From Bryopsis sp. KO-2023 (Eukaryota > Chlorophyta > Ulvophyceae > Bryopsidales > Bryopsidaceae): a DNA stretch of 64,000 nt. The DNA is taken from contig BSYQ01000001.1 in the NCBI GenBank assembly GCA_030272585.1, positions 5,394,001-5,458,000 of the forward strand, read 5' to 3'. Shown one piece after another: positions 12,202 to 23,063 of this stretch. The translations under genes were made by a program, and so were the position numbers. Each line of letters starts with the position of its first letter. Within the stretch, counting starts at the first letter, position 1. The notes below the pieces were generated by a model. The model did not search any database, had not been told where the DNA came from, and saw only the letters and a program-made list of their open reading frames with translations.

Positions 12202-14128
12202 CGTCGGAAAAATGTCACGTGTTGATTACGAGTTGAATTAACCGTGTTGAAACAACACGATCGTCAACACGCGTGTTGATTCAACTCGTGTTGATTCAAC
12301 TAAGGAATCAACTGGGATGAATGAAAGCATATCTAATTTTAAATGCACATCATGAATTGTGGGATTCGAACCCACCACACAATGTGTACCATGGATTCAT
12401 TCAAATCAATCTTCTCATTAGAGCCTGTTCAATATTGGGTCTTGTTTGGGACATTGCTGGTGACAATGGTCTGAAACTCAGCCACACATCCTCAGCCACA
12501 GAAGCACCAATGAAAATGATAAGACTAAACACCCCCGCCTAGTTTGGAGCGGAAAGAGAGTGTACAAAATGGATTCAATTGTAGTCCTTTACCTCAAGGA
12601 ATCCCAATCACCATGTTTCCCCTTTATAAGGAAACCAGAGCTCCCCTTCGGAACCCTTTTTTTTGCAGAAAGATATTTGTTGAAACAGATCCTGATCTCA
12701 AGCCTCATTTGTGTGGAGATTCTTTTCTTTTGTGCATTTCCACCCACCAACTATTAAAACCACAGGCTTCGTTCGTCTAAGTTCACCACAAGGGATAGCA
12801 TCTGGGGACTATCCTGCCCCAACCACCAGCCAACCTTGCTCCTGGGCTTCCACCAAAAACTGTTGCATTTTCATGCAGGAAAGCATGGGGAAAAAACTCC
12901 ATCATCCTAGCGCTAACCCTGCTGATAGCAACACTCAGGGAGGACTCAGGGAAGAGTTCTTAGCGGCGACAATTATCCTTGTGGTGTCCAGAAAAAAAGC
13001 AGACCAAATGATTGCCCCCAAGTTTTGCTTTGAACACAAAAAGTGACACAAAAAGTTATGGACCAATGGTCAGGAGCACGGCACATGTGTGAAGGGCTAC
13101 TTTCATAGTTTGACAGTCTAGACTTGGGGGTGACACTGTTTTGAATTTTGTATTTTTTTCTTTGGGGCCCTTTTAATGTTGAGGATGGACAGGCGCCCCT
13201 GTCCCTCCTCAAAAAAAAAGAAAAATCTGTTTTCAGCACGAGTAGTTTCCTGTCACCGAGAAAACTTTCAAGAACTGCAAGGACTGACAGGGTCTCTGAC
13301 TTCATCGAGAGCCAACCAAACGGGCAGCATGGTGCTAGCGTACGACGCTGCCCTAGGAAGCTCCAAAAATGGGACATACTCTAGCAGAGAGCAGTCCAAT
13401 GAGACCCTGGAGCCGACATTGCACCCAACCAACATTCAGAGATCACAAACATATGTTTTATGTAGTTAAACCATTCCTGAAACACAAATAATATCTGCTT
13501 TACCAACCTTTTCCAGTTAAACTTTGGCAATTTTTTTTCCCTGAAGGCACTAGAATGCCGGTATCCCCACCACCGGGGGCAGATGGTTTGGTTTCTTTCT
13601 AGAAGTCGAGTGAACGACTATTTTCTGCGAAGTTCACCCGACGTCGGTGGCCAGCGACACGACCGAAGAAGGCCGTACACCCGACATCTGCTCTGGTTGT
13701 CAAAAGTCCTAAACTCAGCAACGAACTTTTCAACAGGCGCACGTCGTGTAAACCCCGAAAAAACAAACAGACAACGCAAAAGCTGAAATGACCCGACACA
13801 GCGGGGTCAGACGAACCCAAGGGTGCTTATACACGGAGCGCTCCAGCTGATTCCACCAGACGCCAAGTTGCGGAGGACGCCCTTGTGGATTGGGTGTTAT
13901 CACACGAGCTTCGGAGAGAAAAAAGTTCAACACGTACAGATTCTTGCAGAGGCGCGCAATGCCGTACGTGTGTTGAAAGCCACGAAAATCAACCGTCCTT
14001 GAATGAAACGGTTGAATCAACGACAGCATCAGAAATCGTCGTCGAGTTGAATCAACACGGTTGATTTTAGTCAAATCAACGGGTGTTGAATCGACATGGT
14101 TGATTCAACACGTGACATTTTTCCGACG
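12202..14128. mobile_element. candidate non-autonomous DNA transposon with long inverted ends
   Basis: The ends share an exact 24-base inverted match (CGTCGGAAAAATGTCACGTG plus TTGA, at 12202-12225 and 14105-14128). Weaker inverted similarity, rich in TTGATTCAACACG-type units, continues for about 100 bases inward at both ends. The 1.9 kb interior has no open frame that looks like a transposase. I could not settle a target-site duplication: the left flank ends ATGTT and the right flank begins TTGTT. It could be a Mutator-like or foldback element. The family is unknown. Confidence 0.5.
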
Positions 14129-14565
14129 TTGTTAATATGATCATTCAACAATAATGATGATTAATAATTGAATTGTTGCTAGGTTATCAGCGATGCTACT
14201 GTTTCCAAGTTCAAGTTAGATCAAAAATTGTACATTATCAAAAATTGTACATTTAAACGTCAAAATATTCCTCCACAAAGATCTGTTCCAACCAAAGCAT
14301 CTCTTGCAGAAAAAAAGCAACAAAACAATATAATCTTGAAATATTTTGAAAAAAAAGTAACAATAAAAATATCCTCCTCTCTTCCATATCCTCCTGAAGA
14401 AGGGAAATGGATTCCTTGGATTCCAAACCAAAAACTGTTGCACAGTCGCTGAACTGCAGCAAACAAAAAAAGGATGCAAAAAAGAATTAGATGAAAAAAA
14501 GACCAGGTCCTCCTCAACTGCGGCTAGAGATGGTGGCATCCGATGCTATAATTCAACATCCCTTA

Positions 14566-16806
14566 TCACAGAATGAGGGATGCAGCAGAAGGACCGTCAG
14601 GACTTCCTTCATGCACTTCATCTGGGACGGAGTTCAGCAGCCATGACACAGAAGCTTTTTGCCCACTGTCGGTACTGCCTTCATACACTCCATTGGGGAC
14701 ATAGCTTCTGAGCCAGCATTCTCCTATGCGGCTATCGTAGGTATCATACTTCACCCTGGTCCAGGCTTGGCAATCTGCCAAAGAAAGAACCCAATGCTTT
14801 CAGATTTACTTTGAAAAGACATTCAGCTGAATCCTGCAGCAGCACTGCATTCTTATCTGCCTCTCAGGCTAATGGAATTGCTGCAGGCAAAGAAATTGAA
14901 AAACAAGGCAGGAAAAGTTCTTGCTAAACAAAAGAAAAAAAAGCAAACTTTAAGAGTATGAACATTTTCCTATCATGCATGTTCGGCAGATTTCTCGTAC
15001 TGTAGTCAGCATTGCACTTCTTGCAGCATGCCGCATTGTCCTTTGTGATATCCTTCTTTCCATCATTCAGAATTCCATCTTTTGAAGGGAAGTCCGTGTT
15101 TTGCGACACAGTCGAGCACGAATTCACCCCACTGGTAGCACCGTCTCTGGCTTTCGCCTTGGGGGCATACTTTCTGAGCCAGCATTCGCCAGACACATCG
15201 ATCCTTGTCCATACCGCGCAAGCTGCAAAAATCACAAGGAGAACGATGGCCTTCATACAAACATCATCTACCATGTTTCGATCAACTCCCCCCCCCCCCC
15301 CCCCCCCCCCAGCAGCACAACACCATGTTATGCTTAAAATCTTTTTCTTCGAAAACTGAAGAGAAAACACTCTCTATCTATTAACAAAGTTGTTTCGAAC
15401 AGAACTGCCCCTATATATATTCTATTCCTGTGGATAGAATGGACTCACATGGATTGCTGGCACACTTTGCACAACAATCCCCATTGCTATTAGTACGGTC
15501 TTTTCTGCCATCGTTCAATACTCCCCAAGAAGATGGAAAATCAGTGTTGTCCAAAAGTCCGCAACTGTTACCACCGCCACTTCCTCCACCTCCACCTACA
15601 TCAAATTCACAAATTTTTGATTTCCTATTTTCGATTTGCATCCATCCACATTATCACATTGCCACAACATGCACTGCAGCTTGAAAGAAAAACATTTATC
15701 TACAATAAGAATGATTCACAGAGGTGGCATCTCCGATCCTACATTTTCCACAGTGAGTTCGAAAAAAAACAACAGCAATTGATCGCTCTGTGTCTCTGAG
15801 AAAATTGACAGTTGGGGGTCGGCTTACCCAGGAGACCTTCGATTCTTCTATAGGTAGCATCGTCGCAACCACCTTCGGCACAAGTGCATGGCTCCGTGGG
15901 TGGCATGCGGCCGAAAACGGCCCCTGCTTCCACCAGAACCTGGAGAAGAATGCCAAGCAGTGTGATTCGTATATCCCGTCCAATACACTGCACTGTAAGG
16001 GAGCACCCAAGAAACGTGCATGGAACATGTGAAAAACAGGAATACAAGCTATCGCTGCCCCCACCTGGACACACTGCACTTGTGCACGGCAAACCGACAC
16101 ATCGAGTGCTCTGTAGAACTTAGCTCCCCAGCTGATCATGAGCTGCGAAAACCAACAAACGCATCGTTCATATTTGGAAGTGAACAAGTACAGCTCATGT
16201 TTCGGGAAGCAAGGGACGTACTTTACCTTCAACCCTTCAAGACGTGTATCATAGCACAACGCTTCAATGGCTACGGTCTCAAATTTGGTACCTCGGTTGA
16301 TGTTGTCTCCAGCAGCATGAAACTCCTACTTGAGCACAAAAAATCAGAAAAGGCTGCGAAGCAGTTCCACTTACGTTGCTCATTGAAAATGAAAGCGCCC
16401 AGCGATCGATCAAGAAAGTTACCTTCATGCATTCGAGATCATAATGTTCTGCGGCGTATATGAATCGAGGAGTATAGTAGCCGTCCGTATAGAAAGTGGA
16501 GCATGGTTCACCGGAGCGCTCGCGGCACAAAGCCCCTGCGCCAACCATGGCAAGAAAAACCTAACGCGATAATCGCCACTCCAAATCTACTTCTCTACAC
16601 ATGTGTACACTAGTGTATACACCTTTGGATGGCGCTTCGTTTCTTATCACTTAAATGGAACCCTCCCAACACCTCTCCTTCGATCGTTGGATCGACGCGA
16701 AAGAAACCGCGCTTGGTAGGCTGGGCTGGATTCCAAAACGCCTACCTTCAAAAACCAGGGCGATCGAGACCGCCGCCACAACGCCTGCCAGCCAAAAACG
16801 CATCAT
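14566..16806 (-). CDS. secreted ankyrin-PAN/Apple protein, copy B
   Basis: Seven exons, 16806-16746, 16535-16423, 16325-16227, 15939-15828, 15595-15449, 15222-15001 and 14774-14566, join in frame to 320 residues. Order: signal peptide (MMRFWLAGVVAAVSIALVFE, 1-20); an N-cap starting GALCRERSGEPC; ankyrin-type repeats (33-residue exon, then VLVEAGAVFGR, about 58-105) ending in a small Cys cluster (CTCAEGGC); a Gly/Ser linker; two PAN_4/Apple-like modules with the pattern DFPS..G.LNDG..D.T..N..CC.KC....C.(V/A)WTR....GECWLR; and a Ser/Pro-rich tail. PAN modules bind glycans or proteins outside the cell. It is paralogous to the gene at 18546-20741, with the same intron phases but one 33-residue ankyrin exon fewer. 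The role is inferred to be at the cell surface or in the wall. Confidence 0.8.
15290..15312. repeat. C/G homopolymer run
   Basis: About 20 consecutive C on the + strand (G on the coding strand) lie within the intron between the first and second PAN exons of copy B. The exact length may vary or be a sequencing artefact. A similar C-run of about 17 bases lies near 21620. Confidence 0.85.
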
Positions 16807-17754
16807 TCCGCGATACACCCACTGGTACTCCAGGAAAGATCAGAAAGAGAGGAGGAATGATAATGGTGGAGGGCGGTGCCATTTTATACTCGGCAAATCG
16901 TGGGAAGCCCGTAAATCTGGGTGGTGGCGACCTCCAGGAGAAACATCAAGCAATGGTTGACGTTTCGGCAGTGGAGGTGATGGCACATGGCGGGTTCCTG
17001 TTACCTTCCCCGATGTTTCGGCTTAATAGGAAGACTCAAGTACTCGTTAGTGGCGGTTCAGTGCAGAATAAAAATTCTACGACTTCTATTTGGTTTCAGA
17101 AAATGAGGCAATTAGTTGACTCTTTTCTTGCTAATCCTCCTTCACAATGCAATTCGATGTTTGTTTGTCTGTCTGTTTGTTTTCTTGTAAAATATCAATT
17201 GGCGATAACAAAAGTGTGTTGAGGATTAACCCCCTTCAAAAAAAATCGAAGAACTCCAGCAGGGCAACTCAGAACACAGATTGGCACACACATTCCACCC
17301 AGGAATCGGTTGTCACTGTCACTGGTTAAATTCGAGACGTATGCAGTTCGAATCCGTAGGTGGACGATTGGAGAGTAGTGGGTGGTGTCGAAAGTGTGAG
17401 GATGGGTATGAGAATAATGGTGTGCGCGCCTGAACAACTCATTGATTGAGACTTAAAAAAAATCCATCGAATTACATTGTGAAGGAGATGTCACTCTCCT
17501 ATTTTCAGACTTGAAACAGGCCCAGGCTTGCAGCCCAAACGACCTTTCCAAGTACGAACAGATTCCCAAGGATATATTCCTGAGACACTGTCAATCAACT
17601 GGCTGCTGATCATGATACGCGACAATATATGATCTGCTCTTTTTTGACCACTCTGTCAATGTAGGTAATATTTGAACTGTTAATTTCGAGTACAGCCTCT
17701 TGGGATTTTATCGAACTCAGTGAAATATTTTGCTCACAAATATCTCGTAATTGG

Positions 17755-18245
17755 TCAGTTGAAGCATCTGTCGGGAAAAAAAAGGAACAAAAAGCGATAC
17801 AATCTTGAAATAATTTTTACCAACAATAGTGTGGAAAAAAAAAACCCAAGCAAAAATCTCCAAATCCTTTCATATCCTCCTAGAGAAGGGAACTGATGGA
17901 TGAATTTCTTTGGACCTGTTCCAAACCAAAAACTGTTGCACATTCGCTGAACTGCAACAACAAAAAGTTGATGCAGAAGAATTCAAAAAAAAGAGAAAAA
18001 GACAGGTCCTCCTCAACTGCAACTGGATGATGATGATGGCATGGCGTCACAACATCCCTATCACTAAATATGTGACGTAGCAGTAGAGTATGTGAATATG
18101 TGTGGCCATCAGCACCTCCTTCATACACTCCATCTGGAACAGAGTTTTTCAGCCACGACACACACACAGAAGCTTTTTGCCCACTGTCAGTACTGCCTTA
18201 GGGACACCCCCATTAGGACACAGATTCTGAAAAACCACTGGGGCA
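17755..18245 (-). pseudogene. relic of a PAN-gene 3' end
   Basis: On the minus strand 18240-18100 is clearly similar to the last exon of copy B (14740-14590): both share the text GCAGTAC.GACAGTGGGCAAAAAGCTTCTGTGT and later GTGTATGAAGGAGG/GAAGG segments. Similarity continues downstream, so 17755-18070 resembles 14240-14550. The reading frame is broken by stops and by an expanded GTGTGT, and no ECWLR-type start of the exon remains intact. It lies 3' of the stop of copy A. It is either the remains of an intermediate third gene copy or the original 3' part of copy A that was lost from the reading frame. Confidence 0.7.
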
Positions 18246-18545
18246 AGTTGCATATTGAAACGAGAAACTATTGGGTGGGTTGTCAAAATTTGAACGAAAT
18301 TGGTTGGACCTCTCCACATGCTTCATCATCCATACAAGTTACAGTGTTTACAGTGTAAAATATCCTGGACTCCTACAAACATCTTCCTCTCTTGCTATTG
18401 TTGAACCCAAGTATGAAATTCCTAAATGAATTGACATGAAAGTTAATTTTGCCTGCATTCAGCTGCAACAGACAACACAAAATCGAGTTCTTCTGAATGC
18501 TTCAGAAGATCACATAAAAAAAAGAGGGGGAAAAACTGAAGCCCC

Positions 18546-20741
18546 TCATGCTTTCGATCCGCTGACACACTCTGCACAGAACTTCCTCTCTGGAACAAAA
18601 TTTCGCAGCCAGCACTCTCCGGCCTTGTTGAACTGCGTGTCACTTTGAATCCTGGTCCAAGCTTTGCAATCTGAAATATTTAAAAAACATAAAAAAACTA
18701 TTTAAAAAACAGGATAAAAAACAACAAGGAAAAAAGAAAAAAACAGTTTCAAAGAAAGTTCACAGAAAAAATGCTTTTCTACACAAGCCTGAGTCCTTGT
18801 TGATCCAAAATCTTGGGACACTCACCGCTTCTTTCGTTGCATTTCTTGCAACATTCTGCATTACTGCTGGTAATATCACTCTTGCCATCGTTCAAAATTC
18901 CACTGCTCGAAGGGAAATCTGTTTCTCCCAACATTCCACACGAGTTCAGTCCGCTATCACACCAACGACATGGTTTCTGTGAGGGTTTGAAATCCCTCAG
19001 CCAGCATTCACCAATCTGGCTACCACCTATTGGGTCTTTGATCCTCGTCCAAACCTTGCACGCTGCAACATAACCACACCAATCATTCTAGAAAACTGGG
19101 GGACATCTGGAAATAAAAGAGATTTGTGGGCAAAAACCCACAAGTCTATACAGGCAGGAAGGTGTGGTGCACACCCTTTTCACAGGACGGACTTATTTCC
19201 AGAGTGAAAAAGCCACATCAAGGTGTCTAATCAAGCAGAACCAAATCTATTGATGCTGCAAGGAAAAACTGAAGGCAATCAATGTTTATTTGAGCATTGA
19301 TTCTCCTAACTAAAAAAAAAATGCATTCGAGAGCACTACTTACATGGGTGGTTGGCACATTTCTGGCAGCACTCCTCATTTGTTTTGGTTATGTCGTTCT
19401 TTCCATTGTTCAAGATCCCCGTTTGAGATGGAAAATCAACACCGGCCATAATAGCACATCCACCCCCTGCATCAACCAGGAAAAAACTATTGCAAACACC
19501 ACAAATGACAGAAGATAAAGGGACCAAAACCACCCCCCAAAAAACGGCAACCAACAAACCCTGCATCCATGCTCCTTCACAACAAAAAAAAGACCAGTGT
19601 AGCAAAACATCTCCACAGAAAAGGGCGTAGCGGAAAAATAATTGATTTTTACCCAAGAGATCTCTGAGCTGTTTAGCAGTGTCATCGCTGCAGTTTCCAC
19701 ATTTGCACACCTCATCCAAAGGGTGCACCCCCGCGTTGTTTGTGAAGGACTTGTCTGCCCCCGCAGCCAATATCACCTGGAACAAAAATAAAAAAAAGTG
19801 CTGTCTGACAGAGCTGCAAAAAAATCATACGAGAGCGTTGTTGTGTTTAAATTTTTTTTACAGCAAGAATCGTAGCAGTAAAAAATCCTCTCATGCCTTG
19901 GATTTTTTATGCAGCATAAAAAGATTTTTTTTTTCCTGGAAGAACATGCAGATTATTCGCCACAGCAATCTTGAAAAAAAACCCTTAAAACTACTTAATG
20001 TCAAGTGGCTGCCATCACACACCTTGACATATTCAAGAAAACCGCGGCAAGCTGCTGCTGCGAGTGGTGTACCCGTGCTATACTGGACTTTGTTCAGGTT
20101 GGCCCCAAACTCGATCAACAGCTGAAAACACACACACACACACCCAGTCAATAATACACTGTATTATATCGCCTACAGCAGCAACATATCGGAGGCGATC
20201 ATGCCATCAACGACGCAATTCTAAACACGGTTTTTTCCTTTCTACCTTCAGTGCCTCCACATTTCCATCAAATGCAGTGGCGAGAATGGGGGCCTCGCCA
20301 TTTCTGTCCCAGGCATCGACATCAGCCCCCGCAGCGTGGAATTCCTGTCAGACATATGAAGAGGATCGTAACTCAGCACGCATGTTTCTGGGCTGGGGTC
20401 ATGGACTCGAACAAGCGCACAACGTATTAAGGAGGGGCAAGGGGGCATACCTTCATGCACTCCAGATCTCCGTAATCGGTCGCCTGATGAAACGGAGTTC
20501 CAAACCCTTTGTGGCTGGGTTGGAAGGCGGACGAGCACGATTCGCCGTCGCGACGGGGGCGACATAACGCCCCTACCCAGATAATAACGGCGTATCGTCA
20601 ATACCAACACCACCTACGTCGATCTTTGAATAAGAAACAACGATGGTGCTGCGCGTCTCAAGCGGCGGGCGGAATGAACGCACCGTGCCATGCGAGGGCA
20701 ATGAACACCGCCGCCAAGAAGCCTTTTTGTGAAATCCCCAT
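18546..20741 (-). CDS. secreted ankyrin-PAN/Apple protein, copy A
   Basis: Eight exons, 20741-20684, 20572-20451, 20344-20246, 20121-20023, 19776-19653, 19466-19344, 19062-18826 and 18670-18546, join exactly in frame to 328 residues. Order: signal peptide (MGISQKGFLAAVFIALAWH, 1-19); N-cap GALCRPRRDGESC; ankyrin repeats about 45-150, of which two are encoded by exons of exactly 33 codons in phase 0 (for example ILATAFDGNVEALKLLIEFG); a Cys cluster (CKCGNC); and two PAN_4/Apple-like modules (about 170-328), each split by a phase-1 intron at the same place before C.(V/A)WTRI. Each PAN module carries DFPS...GILN(N/D)GK.DIT..N.(E)CC.KC and GECWLR. Ankyrin repeats behind a signal peptide are unusual. 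The ligand is unknown. Confidence 0.85.
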
Positions 20742-21810
20742 TCGAAAGATTGGATAGGAGGTTGCTCTGTGCACGAATGCAGTCGGATCTTTTCACCAAC
20801 GCCAAATTAAAAAAAAAAAAAAAAAAGAGGAAGACGTCCAAGGAAGATGTTGGGAAAACTTGCGACTTGGGGGCTATTTGTGGAAACAGGGAGGGCATCG
20901 AAGGATGGGACATTGTTGCGTTCACACCCACGCGTTTTTTGTCGACTCTACATCGTCCAGGGGGGGAAATCATGAGTTGACTGGCAGCCGGCTGCCAGTC
21001 ACTCTTGCTTCTTCGCAGACATGACTTAGGCAACCACAAATAATCCGAATAATCTAAACAAAAGATTGCTGTTGTAATCAATGTAATTTCATGTTTGTTT
21101 GCTGTTATGTGCAACAACAACAACAGGAATCTCAATCTTATTGCTGTTGTTGTTGTTGTTGCTGTTATGTGCCTGACAATCAGACCCCCAACACTTAACC
21201 TGGATGAAAAGCTTACTGAACCAGAAAAAGGAGTCGAAACATTTACCAGCAAAAGAGAGAAACTTCGAAACAGATGCCAATCTTTGACCAACAAGGGTTG
21301 TAGTGAAACTTCACTCAAACCAATGCACTTCCACGGTACAAGGGATGCAGAGGCTTCAATTTTTTTGTCAATTGATGGAACAGCAAAATCTCTGTGACTC
21401 CACAATCCCCCCAAACACAGAATCCCACCGCTGGCCGCGACACTATATATTTTTATTCAATACGAACACCCGAATCTTGACAAAACAAGAATTTCCAAAA
21501 TTACAGCCTGTCGAGGACAACAATTCACTCCCAATATTGGCAACAAAACAAAAAAAAACGATATTCGAGCCGCTCCTTTTGGACACTCTTCCTTCCCCGA
21601 ACCACTTCTGTTCGAAATCCCCCCCCCCCCCCCCTCTCTCTCTCTCAAACTTCCTACATGTTCTAGGCTTTTAAACAAGCAGCACCTTTCACATTAAGAA
21701 AAAAAAAAAGCTCTCTCAAAAAAATCCCCAAAACACCAACAGGAAAGAAAATTCTGACGACACATGTAAAAAAAAACAAGAGATGAAGTCGCAATCTTGC
21801 GTTTTCTTTT
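20742..21810. other. intergenic region with CAA/TTG microsatellite
   Basis: This 1.07 kb separates the PAN gene start from the 3' end of the next gene on the same strand. It holds an A-run (20808-20826), two oppositely oriented CAA/TGT trinucleotide tracts around 21110-21170 that could fold back on each other, and a C-run at about 21620 followed by CT repeats. No gene is seen. Confidence 0.7.
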
Positions 21811-23032
21811 TCAAGGTGAACATCCCATATCTCGTATTAATTCATCGGTCAATGGGGGAAATGATTCGGGCTCCTCCGGTAGTAAAACGTGCGTGTACAA
21901 ATCGAAAGCTTCATTGTGATGCAAACACCGCTCTTCCAATGTGCCAGAGGTAACCTCGCTGCAACCAAAACATCGCCCGCTCCAACATGTTAATATACAG
22001 CAAATGATGGAGGGCTAGATATGGACATTGGGATGAAACAGCGGTTTACTTCTGAGTCAGCCAATAACACATTTCCGTGAACGGAAATGCTCGACCTTTT
22101 GGCCTTGTGGTGAAAAAAAATACGCCAGAAACAAACGTCAGTGCGAAGTCGTTCATTCCCATTCGCAAAAAAATGCTCAGTGCTCCAAGTTCCAAAAAAT
22201 CATCCCTGAAGAGCCCACCCTACCTTTCTTCGATCCGGTTGAACAGCATCCGCTTTGCCCCGATTTCCTCTCCAAAACCGGCTGCCTCACCAGGAAGCAT
22301 CATATCTTTCTCCACGGACGAATTCTCTTCTTCGGGGTGTGGGTAAGTCAACGGCATCACCACCAGATCGGGGGACTCGACCCGTTCTTTCTGGACTGTA
22401 CGCATGGGGTCGGTCGTGTTCCCCATTATGAGAACTCTTCTGCCCTTTCGATCCGGGGAGACCACGTACTTGGGGTCAACGTAATGCCCATGTTCATTCT
22501 CGACAGGGTCACCTACACACAAACATGAAAAACTCCTCACAGCAAAAACACATGCTGTGTATTGCACATTCCAAAAGTTCAGACAAAATTGGGAGAAAAA
22601 AAAACAACCACAGCAGCCAAATACGAGAAAATACATATTTTCGACAAAAACAAACACGGCCTGATGTGTAGGATCTCCCAACAAAAAGTCTCTGCAAGTG
22701 CATTTTGTTACCTCGTTTTAGTGCACCGTAGAATTTCCTGTTGGTGAGCCCCAATCGATGAGCTCGGTCTATATCCAGATTGCCCGCTCGACCTGCCTCT
22801 TTGATGTAGTAGGCCAGACTGGGATTGGAGGCTTTCAGTGGCATCACGGTTATCGTGAATTCATTGCTCAATCGCAGGGTCCAAACAGCGCTCGCCAGAC
22901 TCACTGCAGGTCTAATCACAATCAAAATTAACAGAACACCGTGCCACCACGAAAGAATCTGTGTTTTCACATTCCACACATTTTCTGCAGCCCCTCTGTG
23001 AGTCTCGACCCACTAATAAATAAATACACATA

Positions 23033-23063
<31 letters not shown>

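Noticed and set aside
20614-21414. 266-codon minus-strand open frame upstream of the PAN gene
   Set aside because: It runs through the signal-peptide exon in a different frame and through homopolymers. The splice-joined frame with a signal peptide explains the region better.
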